From assembly GCA_023392395.1 (NCBI GenBank), contig JAEVZE010000146.1, positions 1-9,839 of the forward strand: a stretch of DNA of 9,839 nucleotides. The letters run 5' to 3'. The notes under the pieces are model-generated. The model was not told the origin of the DNA. It ran no database searches and saw only the letters and a list, made by a program, of their open reading frames with translations. This stretch comes from Bacillota bacterium (GTDB lineage Bacteria > Bacillota > Clostridia > Christensenellales > Aristaeellaceae). Shown piece by piece: positions 1 to 5,726 of the stretch. The position numbers and the translations under genes were made by a program. Position 1 is the stretch's first letter, and the number at the start of each line of letters is the position of its first letter.

Positions 1-252
1 CTCTTGCAGAACCTCTACGTGCCCGGCAGCGAGAACCAGGAGATGGCGCTGGCGCTGGAACTGAGCCGCAGGATGCTGGAGGGCCGCGGCGCGTGGCGCA
101 TCCACGGCGGCGGGTTTGCGGGCACCATCCTGGCCTTCGTGCCGCTGGACCTGATGGAGGCGTACACCACCCGCATGAACGCCGTGTTCGGTCAGGGCGC
201 GGTGACGCAGCTCAGCGTCCGCCCGGTGGGGCCGGCGGTACTCGGGAAATAG
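1..252 (+). CDS. galK: Galactokinase, C-terminal fragment (5' end outside window)
   Basis: Galactokinase phosphorylates alpha-D-galactose to galactose-1-phosphate with ATP in the cytosolic Leloir pathway. The reading frame is open from base 1 and stops at TAG 250-252, leaving 83 residues. The fragment carries the third GHMP-kinase motif, seen as HGGGFAGTI (bases about 103-129), followed by the family's usual ending: a hydrophobic FVP stretch, an amphipathic helix and a terminal SVRPVGPAVL segment. These are what one sees at the C-terminus of bacterial GalK. The ATP-binding motif and galactose-binding residues lie outside the window. No gene follows closely, so galK appears to be the last gene of its unit; the next coding start is about 510 bases away. 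Another GHMP kinase is possible, but the HGGGFAGT plus RPVG ending favours galactokinase. Confidence 0.9.
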   Translation, partial: LLQNLYVPGSENQEMALALELSRRMLEGRGAWRIHGGGFAGTILAFVPLDLMEAYTTRMNAVFGQGAVTQLSVRPVGPAVLGK

Positions 253-274
253 CTCACGGCCAGCGCATGAATTA

Positions 275-315
275 CGGGTGCATGAACCCGAGAGGTTTGG
301 AGGACCGCAGTCCTC
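275..315. repeat. Paired short stem-loops after galK (start of hairpin array 1)
   Basis: Two small hairpins lie 22-63 bases after the galK stop. The first is CGGGT (275-279) with ACCCG (286-290). The second is GAGGAC (300-305) with GTCCTC (310-315), closed by a CGCA tetraloop (306-309). An outer pairing GAACC/GGTTC (285-289 with 319-323) could enclose the second, but it competes with the first. There is no T-run, so these are not textbook intrinsic terminators, although they may end or protect the galK message. They start a run of adjacent hairpins reaching base 497. Confidence 0.55.
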
Positions 316-326
316 TAAGGTTCAAT

Positions 327-355
327 CATTTGTACCGGCTTTGCCGGTACAAATG
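327..355. repeat. Perfect 13-bp stem-loop with TTT loop
   Basis: CATTTGTACCGGC (327-339) is perfectly complementary to GCCGGTACAAATG (343-355), leaving a TTT loop. It is the most stable-looking element of the galK-ribU array. Its core, CCGGC-TTT-GCCGG, reappears as CCGGC-TCT-GCCGG at 3225-3237 in the other intergenic array, on the same strand. Confidence 0.8.
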
Positions 356-396
356 GATTCCCCCAAAGGGCGAGCTTGCCCGCCCGACGGGGAATC
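356..396. repeat. Nested stem-loop of hairpin array 1
   Basis: GATTCCCC (356-363) pairs with GGGGAATC (389-396). Inside it, GGGC (368-371) pairs with GCCC (378-381), giving a two-tier hairpin. It directly abuts the preceding 13-bp hairpin. Confidence 0.65.
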
Positions 397-408
397 AGCA
401 CCGGCCGT

Positions 409-497
409 CCGGATTGCGCCCGGAATTTCCCGCGGAAAATTCAGAAATCCGGCCTCGCTCCTTTGCAAGCGCTGACGACGAAGCCGTAAGCGCTTGC
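409..497. repeat. Last stem-loops of hairpin array 1
   Basis: CCGGATT (409-415) pairs with AATCCGG (446-452) and encloses a 20-base near-palindrome (423-442, one mismatched pair). A further stem, GCAAGCGCT (465-473) with AGCGCTTGC (489-497), follows with a 15-base loop. The array ends 23 bases before the -35 box of the riboflavin promoter. No coding potential is convincing in 253-520. Confidence 0.55.
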
Positions 498-520
498 CCC
501 TGAAAATAACCTTTTCTCCG

Positions 521-549
521 TTGACAAAGCCGAGTCTAACGCATAATAT
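521..549 (+). promoter_or_regulatory. Sigma-A-type promoter of the ribU operon
   Basis: A perfect TTGACA (-35) at 521-526 is followed, after 17 bases, by TAATAT (-10, 4 of 6 consensus positions) at 544-549. The expected start point is near 555-557, about 15 bases before the FMN aptamer, as expected for a riboswitch-controlled transcript. An alternative -10 (CATAAT, 542-547) would give a 15-base spacer. Confidence 0.8.
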
Positions 550-570
550 AGGTGCCACAACAGCATAAAC

Positions 571-694
571 GTCTTCAGGGCGGGGTGAAAATCCCCACCG
601 GCGGTACAGCCCGCGAGCCGAAAGGCCGATTCGGTGAAATTCCGGAGCCGACAGTGATGGGACCGAGAGGTTCTTGAGTCTGGATGGAAGAAGG
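571..694 (+). promoter_or_regulatory. FMN riboswitch (RFN element) aptamer
   Basis: The conserved RFN blocks are present in order: a GGCGGGGTGAAAATCCCC-type block (579-596), ACCGGCGGT (597-605), AGCCCGCGAGC (608-618), a GATTCGGTGAAATTCCGG-like block (628-645), a GCCGACAGT block (647-655) and the closing CTGGATGGAAGAAGG (680-694). The 5' CTTC near 573-576 pairs with the 3' GAAG to form P1. FMN riboswitches lower expression of riboflavin synthesis or uptake genes when FMN is abundant. The downstream gene is a riboflavin transporter component, which fits. Confidence 0.95.
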
Positions 695-713
695 TGTTCT
701 CCCACGCGCCGCA

Positions 714-747
714 AAGGCCCCTGCGAACGGTTATGCAGGGGCTTTAT
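714..747 (+). terminator. Expression-platform hairpin of the FMN riboswitch (terminator-like)
   Basis: An 11-bp stem (714-724 with 735-745, one G-U pair) has a GC-rich core GCCCCTGC/GCAGGGGC and a 10-base loop. It lies 20 bases after the aptamer and ends in TTTAT, a short U-tract. This is the usual position for an FMN-dependent intrinsic terminator. The U-run is weak, so termination efficiency is uncertain. In addition, TTCTCC (697-702) is complementary to the Shine-Dalgarno sequence GGAGAA (755-760), so translational control is possible too. Confidence 0.65.
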
Positions 748-766
748 CGTGAGAGGAGAATGCTTT

Positions 767-1345
767 GTGAAGACCAATACGAAACGCATTACCCGGATCG
801 GCGTGTTGAGCGCGGTGGCGGCGCTCCTGTTCTACATCCCCGGCATCCCGATTGTGCCGCCGATCTACAAGCTGGACTTTTCGACGCTGCCGGCCCTCTT
901 GGGCGGGTTTTCGATGGGGCCGCTTGCGGGCGCGCTGATCGTGCTGATCAAGGACTTGGTGGGCCTTTTCAACACCCAGACCGGTGGTGTGGGCGAACTG
1001 GCCGATTTCGTTGTTTCGGCGTCGCTGGTCGTGACCGCGGCGGCCGTTTACCGAAGGAGCCGTTCGCTGAAAGGCGCGCTGATCGGTATGGGAGCGGGCA
1101 TCCTGCTCATGACGCTGGTCGGCTGCCTGGCCAACTACTATGTGCTGATCCCGTTCTATCAGAACGTGATGGGCTTTCCGACGTCGGAGGTCATCCGGCT
1201 GGTTCAGGTCACCGTGCCGCCGGTGGACAGCCTGTGGAAGCTGATCCTGCTGGCCACCGCGCCGTTCAACCTGATCAAGGGCGCGGCGCTGTGCATCGTC
1301 ACGGCACTACTCTATAAGCGGATGTCGCCGCTTTTGCACGGCTGA
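767..1345 (+). CDS. ribU: Riboflavin ECF transporter substrate-specificity component RibU
   Basis: RibU is the membrane S-component that binds riboflavin and docks on the shared ECF module (EcfA, EcfA', EcfT) for ATP-driven uptake. The 192-residue product is strongly hydrophobic, with about five to six membrane segments (roughly residues 8-30, 40-68, 80-96, 104-132, 157-183). It carries the family's LDFSTLPALLGGF segment (36-48) followed by GPLAGALIVLIKDLVG, and a late APFNLIKG (165-172). I chose GTG 767 because AGGAG (754-758) lies 8 bases upstream and the product then has a normal length; an upstream in-frame start at 674 would run through the terminator hairpin and aptamer. Expression should be repressed by FMN. 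The stop is 12 bases before tsaE. The ECF module genes are not in this window. Confidence 0.93.
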   Translation: MKTNTKRITRIGVLSAVAALLFYIPGIPIVPPIYKLDFSTLPALLGGFSMGPLAGALIVLIKDLVGLFNTQTGGVGELADFVVSASLVVTAAAVYRRSRSLKGALIGMGAGILLMTLVGCLANYYVLIPFYQNVMGFPTSEVIRLVQVTVPPVDSLWKLILLATAPFNLIKGAALCIVTALLYKRMSPLLHG

Positions 1346-1357
1346 TTTGGAGGGGAC

Positions 1358-1816
1358 ATGTACCGGACGCACTCGCAGGAGGAAACGTTTGATTTCGGCG
1401 CGGCGCTGGGCGGCGCGCTGAAACCGGGCGACAGCGTTCTGATTTCTGGCGACCTGGGCGCGGGCAAGAGCGTGCTGGCGCGGGGTGCGGGGCGGGCGCT
1501 GGGGGTCGAGGGACCTATGCCCAGCCCCACCTTCACGCTGATGCAGCCGTATGGGAACGTATGTCACTTTGACCTGTACCGGCTATCGGACGAAGACGAG
1601 TACTACGCAGCGGGCCTTGACGAATTCACCGGCGGAAGATGGATCGCGCTGATCGAATGGCCCTTTGAGGGTATGGACCTGAGCCCCCGCGTGGAGGTAT
1701 CCATTGAGCGCGGCGAAACGGAAGACGCGCGGACGATCCGCCTCACATGCAGCGGCATGGGGGAGCGGACGACGGAGATCGCGGACGTGCTGGGTGCATG
1801 GGAGGCGGAAACTTGA
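1358..1816 (+). CDS. tsaE: tRNA t6A biosynthesis ATPase TsaE
   Basis: TsaE (YjeE family) is the small P-loop ATPase that works with TsaB and TsaD to transfer threonylcarbamoyl to A37 of ANN-decoding tRNAs in the cytosol. The 152-residue product has the usual family length. It shows Walker A GDLGAGKS (31-38), the switch-like SPTFTL (56-61), HFDLYRL (70-76) and the IEWPF segment (99-103) that marks the family. ATG 1358 is preceded by GGAGGGG (1349-1355) at short spacing. The gene starts 12 bases after ribU and its stop overlaps the tsaB start by 4 bases, so it is probably translated from the riboflavin-regulated message unless an internal promoter that I could not see exists. Confidence 0.95.
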   Translation: MYRTHSQEETFDFGAALGGALKPGDSVLISGDLGAGKSVLARGAGRALGVEGPMPSPTFTLMQPYGNVCHFDLYRLSDEDEYYAAGLDEFTGGRWIALIEWPFEGMDLSPRVEVSIERGETEDARTIRLTCSGMGERTTEIADVLGAWEAET

Positions 1817-2517
1817 CCATCCTGGGGATTGATACCTCCGGTCCGGTAGCGGGCGTCGCGCTGTGGCAGGACGGAAAGCCGCGTTACTCGGTGACCGCGG
1901 ACGTGGGGCTGACCCACTCTGAGACGCTGATGCCGATGGTGGACCAGACGCTTCAGGCTTCCGGGATTTTCATCAAATCGGTGGACTTGATCGCCTGCGT
2001 GGCGGGTCCGGGCTCCTTCCCCGGCGTTCGCATCGGCGTGTGCGCGGCCAAGGGCTTCGCGCTGGCGAGGGGCATCCCCTGCGCCCAGGTGGACGCGCTG
2101 GAGGCGTTGGCCGCCGGGGCTTTCGGCTTTGAAGGCGAGATTTGCCCGATCCTGGACGCTCGGCGTGACCAGGTCTACTGCGCTAGATTCCGGTTTTCGC
2201 AGGGATATCTGCCCGAGAGGATGAGCGAGGACGCGGCGCTGAACCTGACGGATTTTCTTTCGCAGCTTCCCCCGGACGGGCGCTTTCTGTTCACCGGGGA
2301 CGGCGTGGGCGTACACCAGGCGGCTCTTGAGCGCCCGCTGGGCGACCGAGCCGTGATCTTTAAGCCTCACCTGTCCGGCCTCCGGGCGGACGCGGCCTGT
2401 TATCTGGCGGAGATGAACCCCGCGCTCAGACTGCCTGGCGACCAACTCGAACCGATTTACCTCAGAAAGCCGCAGGCGGAGCGCGAGCGCGCCGCGAAGC
2501 GGGGAGAGACGGCATGA
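1813..2517 (+). CDS. tsaB: tRNA t6A biosynthesis protein TsaB
   Basis: TsaB (YeaZ) is an ASKHA-fold, catalytically inactive paralogue of TsaD that bridges TsaD and TsaE in the bacterial t6A complex. The 234-residue product starts MTILGIDTS, the phosphate-1 segment, and has THSETLMPM (34-42), GPGSFPGVRIG (65-75; usually GPGSFTGLRIG) and LDARRDQVY (114-122), all TsaB landmarks. It ends with the EPIYLR segment (213-218) common to the family. TTG 1813 is chosen because translation from it gives this canonical N-terminus and GGGAGGCGG lies just upstream (1799-1807). An upstream in-frame ATG at 1747 lies deep in tsaE and would add non-homologous residues. The gene overlaps tsaE by TTGA and rimI by ATGA, implying translational coupling. 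Confidence 0.94.
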   Translation: MTILGIDTSGPVAGVALWQDGKPRYSVTADVGLTHSETLMPMVDQTLQASGIFIKSVDLIACVAGPGSFPGVRIGVCAAKGFALARGIPCAQVDALEALAAGAFGFEGEICPILDARRDQVYCARFRFSQGYLPERMSEDAALNLTDFLSQLPPDGRFLFTGDGVGVHQAALERPLGDRAVIFKPHLSGLRADAACYLAEMNPALRLPGDQLEPIYLRKPQAERERAAKRGETA

Positions 2518-2999
2518 TCGAAACCGGCCTGATGACACTTGAAGACGTGGATGCTGTCTGCGAGATTGAAAAGCAGAGCTTCGCAATCCCCTGGTCTCGG
2601 GAAGCCTTCGTTCGGGAGGTTACGGAAAACCGGTGCGCCCGATACCTGGTTGCCCGGGAGGATGGCGTAGCGGTGGCCTACGCGGGCATGTGGCTGGTGC
2701 TGGACGAAGGCCACGTGACCAACATCGCCGTCCGCAAGGACGCGCGGGGCAGGGGCCTTGGCGAACTGGTGGCACGGGCGCTGATGCAGCTGGCCGCCGA
2801 CACCGGCATCAACTACATGACGCTGGAGTGCAGGCGGTCGAACCTGGTCGCGCAGTCGCTCTACAAAAAGCTGGGCTTTATCGAAGTCGGCTTCCGTAAG
2901 CGCTACTACGCCGACAACAACGAGGACGCGCTGGTGATGGCCTGCGAACAGCTGCCCGAGGCGCACCCGGAAAATGACCCATATCTAGTGAGCGAGTAG
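2514..2999 (+). CDS. rimI: GNAT acetyltransferase RimI (ribosomal protein bS18 N-terminal acetyltransferase type)
   Basis: RimI-type GNAT enzymes transfer acetyl from acetyl-CoA to a protein N-terminus, classically bS18. In the 161-residue product I see the IPWS substrate-side loop (25-28), the beta-4 strand VTNIAV (68-73), the acetyl-CoA motif RGRGLG (78-83) and LECRRSN (104-110), whose E105 matches the family's general base. N110 and Y117 (in SLYKKLGF) match the acid-side residues, and the fold ends in GFRKRYY. The ATG overlaps the tsaB stop (ATGA), with GGGAGAG upstream. The tsaE-tsaB-rimI order is common in Firmicutes. The substrate here could differ from bS18. tsaD, which often follows, is not the next gene. 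Confidence 0.93.
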   Translation: MIETGLMTLEDVDAVCEIEKQSFAIPWSREAFVREVTENRCARYLVAREDGVAVAYAGMWLVLDEGHVTNIAVRKDARGRGLGELVARALMQLAADTGINYMTLECRRSNLVAQSLYKKLGFIEVGFRKRYYADNNEDALVMACEQLPEAHPENDPYLVSE

Positions 3000-3024
3000 T
3001 TTGCGCTGGATTGACGATCCCGGG

Positions 3025-3060
3025 GGAGTGCAGAGGGGGCCGAAGCTCCTTCTGCATTCC
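3025..3060. repeat. 15-bp stem-loop 25 bases after rimI (start of hairpin array 2)
   Basis: Bases 3025-3039 pair with 3046-3060 over 15 bp with three G-U wobbles and a 6-base loop (CCGAAG). The wobbles favour folding of the + strand RNA over DNA cruciform formation. No T-run follows, so it may act as a 3'-end stabiliser or a Rho-assisted stop for the ribU-rimI message, but it is not a classic intrinsic terminator. Confidence 0.6.
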
Positions 3061-3063
3061 ATC

Positions 3064-3124
3064 AAATCCAGCGACATGTGCGGTGGATTTGGCTTTCCCA
3101 CCGAGCGTAAGCGAATGGGAAAGC
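3064..3124. repeat. Two adjacent stem-loops of hairpin array 2
   Basis: AAATCCA (3064-3070) pairs with TGGATTT (3084-3090). Directly after it, GCTTTCCCA (3092-3100) pairs perfectly with TGGGAAAGC (3116-3124) around a 15-base loop. The second resembles the GATTCCCC/GGGGAATC hairpin at 356-396 of the other array. Confidence 0.6.
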
Positions 3125-3133
3125 AGACCCGAA

Positions 3134-3175
3134 CCGGTTTCCGCTCGCAAATGCCGCAGCATTTGAGGAAACCGG
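3134..3175. repeat. Two-tier stem-loop with CGCA tetraloop
   Basis: The outer stem is CCGGTTTCC (3134-3142) with GGAAACCGG (3167-3175). The inner stem is CAAATGC (3148-3154) with GCATTTG (3159-3165), closed by CGCA (3155-3158), the same tetraloop as at 306-309. A short GCCC/GGGC stem (3175-3178 with 3185-3188) overlaps its end. Confidence 0.7.
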
Positions 3176-3186
3176 CCCGTTTCTGG

Positions 3187-3243
3187 GCAAATGAAAGATG
3201 CCAAGCAGATTTCATTTGCAGGTGCCGGCTCTGCCGGCACCTG
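3187..3243. repeat. Final two perfect stem-loops of hairpin array 2
   Basis: GCAAATGAAA (3187-3196) pairs perfectly with TTTCATTTGC (3210-3219). Sharing base 3219, CAGGTGCCGGC (3219-3229) pairs perfectly with GCCGGCACCTG (3233-3243) around a TCT loop. The latter is the sister of the 327-355 hairpin. I see no convincing coding sequence in 3000-3301. Confidence 0.7.
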
Positions 3244-3253
3244 AATAATTCAC

Positions 3254-3282
3254 TTCCCTTTTGCGGTGGGATGCGCTATAAT
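3254..3282 (+). promoter_or_regulatory. Probable promoter of the hydrolase-murF-ddl cluster
   Basis: A perfect TATAAT lies at 3277-3282, 20 bases before the hydrolase ATG. With a 17-base spacer the -35 would be TTCCCT (3254-3259), a poor match to TTGACA. The start point would fall near 3288-3290, giving a very short leader with the ribosome binding site almost at the 5' end. Confidence 0.55.
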
Positions 3283-3301
3283 TCTTTCCGGTGGTGAACC
3301 G

Positions 3302-4087
3302 ATGATCTTTGAGCACGATGGGCAGACATTGTATTACGAACGGCAGGGAGCGGGCAAGCCGCTCCTGCTTTTGCACGGCTGGGGTGGGAAAATCGAGAGC
3401 TGGCTGCCGGTGACACGGGACTTCTCCCAGACCCGCGAGGTCATCGCACTGGACTTTCCCGGCTTCGGGCGTTCGCCTGAGCCGCAAGCCACATGGTCGG
3501 TCACGGAATACATGGAACTTACGGCCGCCTTCATACGCCAATTGGGGATAGAGGGCGCGGACATCGTCGCGCACTCCTTCGGCGGGCGGGTTGCGATCCT
3601 GATGGCCGCGACGTACCCGGAACTGGCCGGTAAACTGGTGCTGACGGGCGCGGCGGGGCTGATCGCAAAGCCGAATCAAAAAAGGCGTGCGCGCACGACG
3701 CTGTACAAGGCGCTCAAAGGCGTGGTGGAATCCGCTCCGGCGCGCGCCATATGCGGAGAAAAGAACGTTCAGGCGCTGCGGGAGGCGCTGATCCAAAAGT
3801 TTGGCTCCGCTGACTATCGCGCCCTGACGCCCGCCATGCGGCCCACGTTCAACCGGATCATCCATCAGGACCTGAGGCCCTGTCTGCCCCAAATCCGGTC
3901 GTCGGCTCTGCTCATCTGGGGCGCGAAGGACGACCAGACGCCGCTTTGGATGGGCCAAGTGATGGAAAAAGAGATTCCCGACGCAGGGCTCGTCGTGTTT
4001 GAGGACGCGGGCCACTTCGCGTATCTGGACCGCTATGCGGATTTCCGCACGATTGTGCGCAAGTTCTTGGAGGAGTCAAACGCTTGA
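3302..4087 (+). CDS. Alpha/beta-fold hydrolase (lipase/esterase or amidase-like), substrate unknown
   Basis: The 261-residue product is a complete single-domain alpha/beta hydrolase. I see the oxyanion-hole LLLHGWGG (22-29), DFPGFGRS (51-58), the nucleophile elbow AHSFGGR (90-96, Ser92), a WGAKDD acid segment (206-211, probably Asp210 or Asp211) and DAGHFAYLDR (235-244, His238), so the triad is intact. Residues about 120-190 form a basic helical cap region. No signal peptide or membrane helix is evident. ATG 3302 is chosen because GGTGGTGA (3290-3297) precedes it and the -10 box lies just upstream; the in-frame GTG at 3266 would overlap that promoter. It overlaps the membrane MurF-like gene by 4 bases, suggesting a role connected with cell-wall precursors, but the substrate cannot be read from sequence. 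Confidence 0.88.
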   Translation: MIFEHDGQTLYYERQGAGKPLLLLHGWGGKIESWLPVTRDFSQTREVIALDFPGFGRSPEPQATWSVTEYMELTAAFIRQLGIEGADIVAHSFGGRVAILMAATYPELAGKLVLTGAAGLIAKPNQKRRARTTLYKALKGVVESAPARAICGEKNVQALREALIQKFGSADYRALTPAMRPTFNRIIHQDLRPCLPQIRSSALLIWGAKDDQTPLWMGQVMEKEIPDAGLVVFEDAGHFAYLDRYADFRTIVRKFLEESNA

Positions 4088-5688
4088 GCTGGCTTGACGC
4101 ATTGGAATCGATCCTGGTGGCGGCGATCTCCGCGATCACTTGCCGTTATTACCTGCACATGCTGCAGCTGGAGAGCTATCAGCTGGACGGCTACAACCGC
4201 TGGCTGAGCAAGAACCGGGATAAGCTTTTGGGCTGGACACTCAACATCGGCGTGATCGCGGTGATCGCCAAGCTCCTCTTGCCGCTGATACTGGCGCTCT
4301 TCATGAACCGTGACGCGGCGAACGCCGTGTCTGCGGTTCTCGTTCTAGCCGGCTTTGGCGCGGCGGCGTGGCGGCTCAACGAAACCCAGTACATCACCCC
4401 GCCCAAGAAGCCGCTGGCCTACACGCCGCGCATGCAGCGGCTGTTCGCCGCCGCCTGCCTGATCGCGCTGGCGGCCGCGCTGGTTCTCAGCTGGCTAGGC
4501 GTTCCTCCGTATCTCCTCTTCGCGGGCATCCCGTACCTGGCACTGACCGCCGGGCACCTGATGCAGCCCATCGAGCAGCGCGTCAACCGCTACTTCTTCA
4601 ACGACGCCCGTAAAAAGCTGGAAGGGCGGTCCGATCTGATCAAGATCGGCATCACCGGCAGCTACGGCAAGACCTCCACCAAGTTCATTCTGGCCGCAAT
4701 CCTCAGTGAAAAATACAGCGTGCTGGCCACGCCCTCCAGCTTCAATACGCCCATGGGGCTGACCAAGGTCATCCGCACCCAGCTGGAGCCCCACCATCAG
4801 GTGTTCATCGCCGAGATGGGCGCGCGCCATCCGGGGGACATCAAGGAATTGTGCGAGCTGGTGCAGCCGGTGTACGGCGTGCTGACCAGCGTGGGCGAGC
4901 AGCATTTGGAGACAATGCATACCATCGAGACCATCGCGAACACCAAGTTCGAGTTAATTGAGGGGCTGGCGCCCGGCGGCGCGGCCTTCTTCGGCGCGGA
5001 CGACGGCGGCTGGTGCGACAAGCTTTTCGCCCGCGCCAAGGGCGAAAAATACCGCGCCGGACTGGGCTCGGGTTACCTTTCTATGTATGCGGAGGACATC
5101 ACCGTGGGGCCATCCGGCAGCCGCTTCACACTGGCGGACGGCGAGGGCGGCCGCGTGCAATGCGAGACCAAGCTGCTGGGCAAGCACAACATCCAGAACA
5201 TCGTGTTGTCCTGCGCAGTGGCCAAGCGCCTGGGCATGGCGCTCCCGGAGATCGCCAGGGGCGTTTCCCGCGCGGAGCCGGTGGAGCATCGGCTTCAGCT
5301 GATCGAGGGCGCAAACGGCATGACCGTCATCGACGACGCCTTCAACGCCAACCCCTCCGGCGCGGCGGCGGCCTTCGAGGTGCTGTCCAGCTTCCCGGGG
5401 CGGCACATCGTGGTGACGCCGGGGCTGGTGGAGCAGGGCGAGAGGGAAGAGGAGCTCAACTGCCGGTTCGGGCAGCAGCTGGCGGCCGCCTGCGACGTGG
5501 CGATCCTGGTGGGACCCAAGCGCACCAAGCCCATCGCAAAGGGGCTTCTGTCTGTTGATTTCCGTCAGGATCAACTCCATGTTGTCCGGAACCTCGAGGA
5601 AGCCAAGGCGGTCATCGCCCGCGTTGCACAGCCGGGCGACGTGATCCTGTTTGAAAACGACCTGCCCGACAACTATTCGGAGGGTTGA
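4084..5688 (+). CDS. Membrane-anchored Mur ligase (MurF-like) with N-terminal transmembrane domain
   Basis: Mur ligases form amide bonds on UDP-MurNAc-peptides with ATP; MurF adds D-Ala-D-Ala. The 534-residue product is longer than ordinary MurF (about 450) because residues 1-165 form about four to five hydrophobic segments (near 8-20, 53-73, 80-96, 118-138, 142-158). The ligase part has the P-loop GSYGKTS (192-198, Lys196), NTKFE (286-290) with the likely carbamylated Lys288, LLGKHNIQN (364-372), EHRLQ (401-405) and the MurF hallmark DDAFNANP (417-424). It ends in FENDLPDNY. Start TTG 4084 follows GGAGGAG (4069-4075) with an 8-base spacer and overlaps the hydrolase stop (TTGA). Known clostridial relatives sit next to a Ddl gene, as here. 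Whether it is the main MurF or a second enzyme with another amino-acid substrate is open. Confidence 0.88.
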   Translation: MSWLDALESILVAAISAITCRYYLHMLQLESYQLDGYNRWLSKNRDKLLGWTLNIGVIAVIAKLLLPLILALFMNRDAANAVSAVLVLAGFGAAAWRLNETQYITPPKKPLAYTPRMQRLFAAACLIALAAALVLSWLGVPPYLLFAGIPYLALTAGHLMQPIEQRVNRYFFNDARKKLEGRSDLIKIGITGSYGKTSTKFILAAILSEKYSVLATPSSFNTPMGLTKVIRTQLEPHHQVFIAEMGARHPGDIKELCELVQPVYGVLTSVGEQHLETMHTIETIANTKFELIEGLAPGGAAFFGADDGGWCDKLFARAKGEKYRAGLGSGYLSMYAEDITVGPSGSRFTLADGEGGRVQCETKLLGKHNIQNIVLSCAVAKRLGMALPEIARGVSRAEPVEHRLQLIEGANGMTVIDDAFNANPSGAAAAFEVLSSFPGRHIVVTPGLVEQGEREEELNCRFGQQLAAACDVAILVGPKRTKPIAKGLLSVDFRQDQLHVVRNLEEAKAVIARVAQPGDVILFENDLPDNYSEG

Positions 5689-5726
5689 AGCGAAGGCCAG
5701 ATGCGAATCGGGGTGGAGGTGGCAGA

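Noticed and set aside
93..503. 136-codon open frame running from galK into the intergenic hairpins
   Set aside because: It overlaps galK in another frame and then translates the palindromic array; composition is Arg/Pro-rich and it has no domain.
253..520. Possible CRISPR array because of repeated palindromes
   Set aside because: The stem-loops differ in sequence and spacing; there are no repeated identical units with unique spacers and no cas genes.
1603..2586. 327-codon open frame on the minus strand
   Set aside because: Antisense across tsaE, tsaB and rimI, all of which have clear motifs; the Arg/Gln-rich translation is a shadow.
3001..3297. 98-codon open frame between rimI and the hydrolase
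   Set aside because: It translates the hairpin array, lacks a ribosome binding site and runs through the -10 box at 3277-3282.
5685..5726. TTG 5685 as start of the metallopeptidase gene (TTGA overlap with the murF-like gene)
   Set aside because: The purine run GGAGGG ends directly at the TTG, leaving no spacer, and the extra residues are low-complexity; ATG 5727 has GGAGG at a 7-base spacing.
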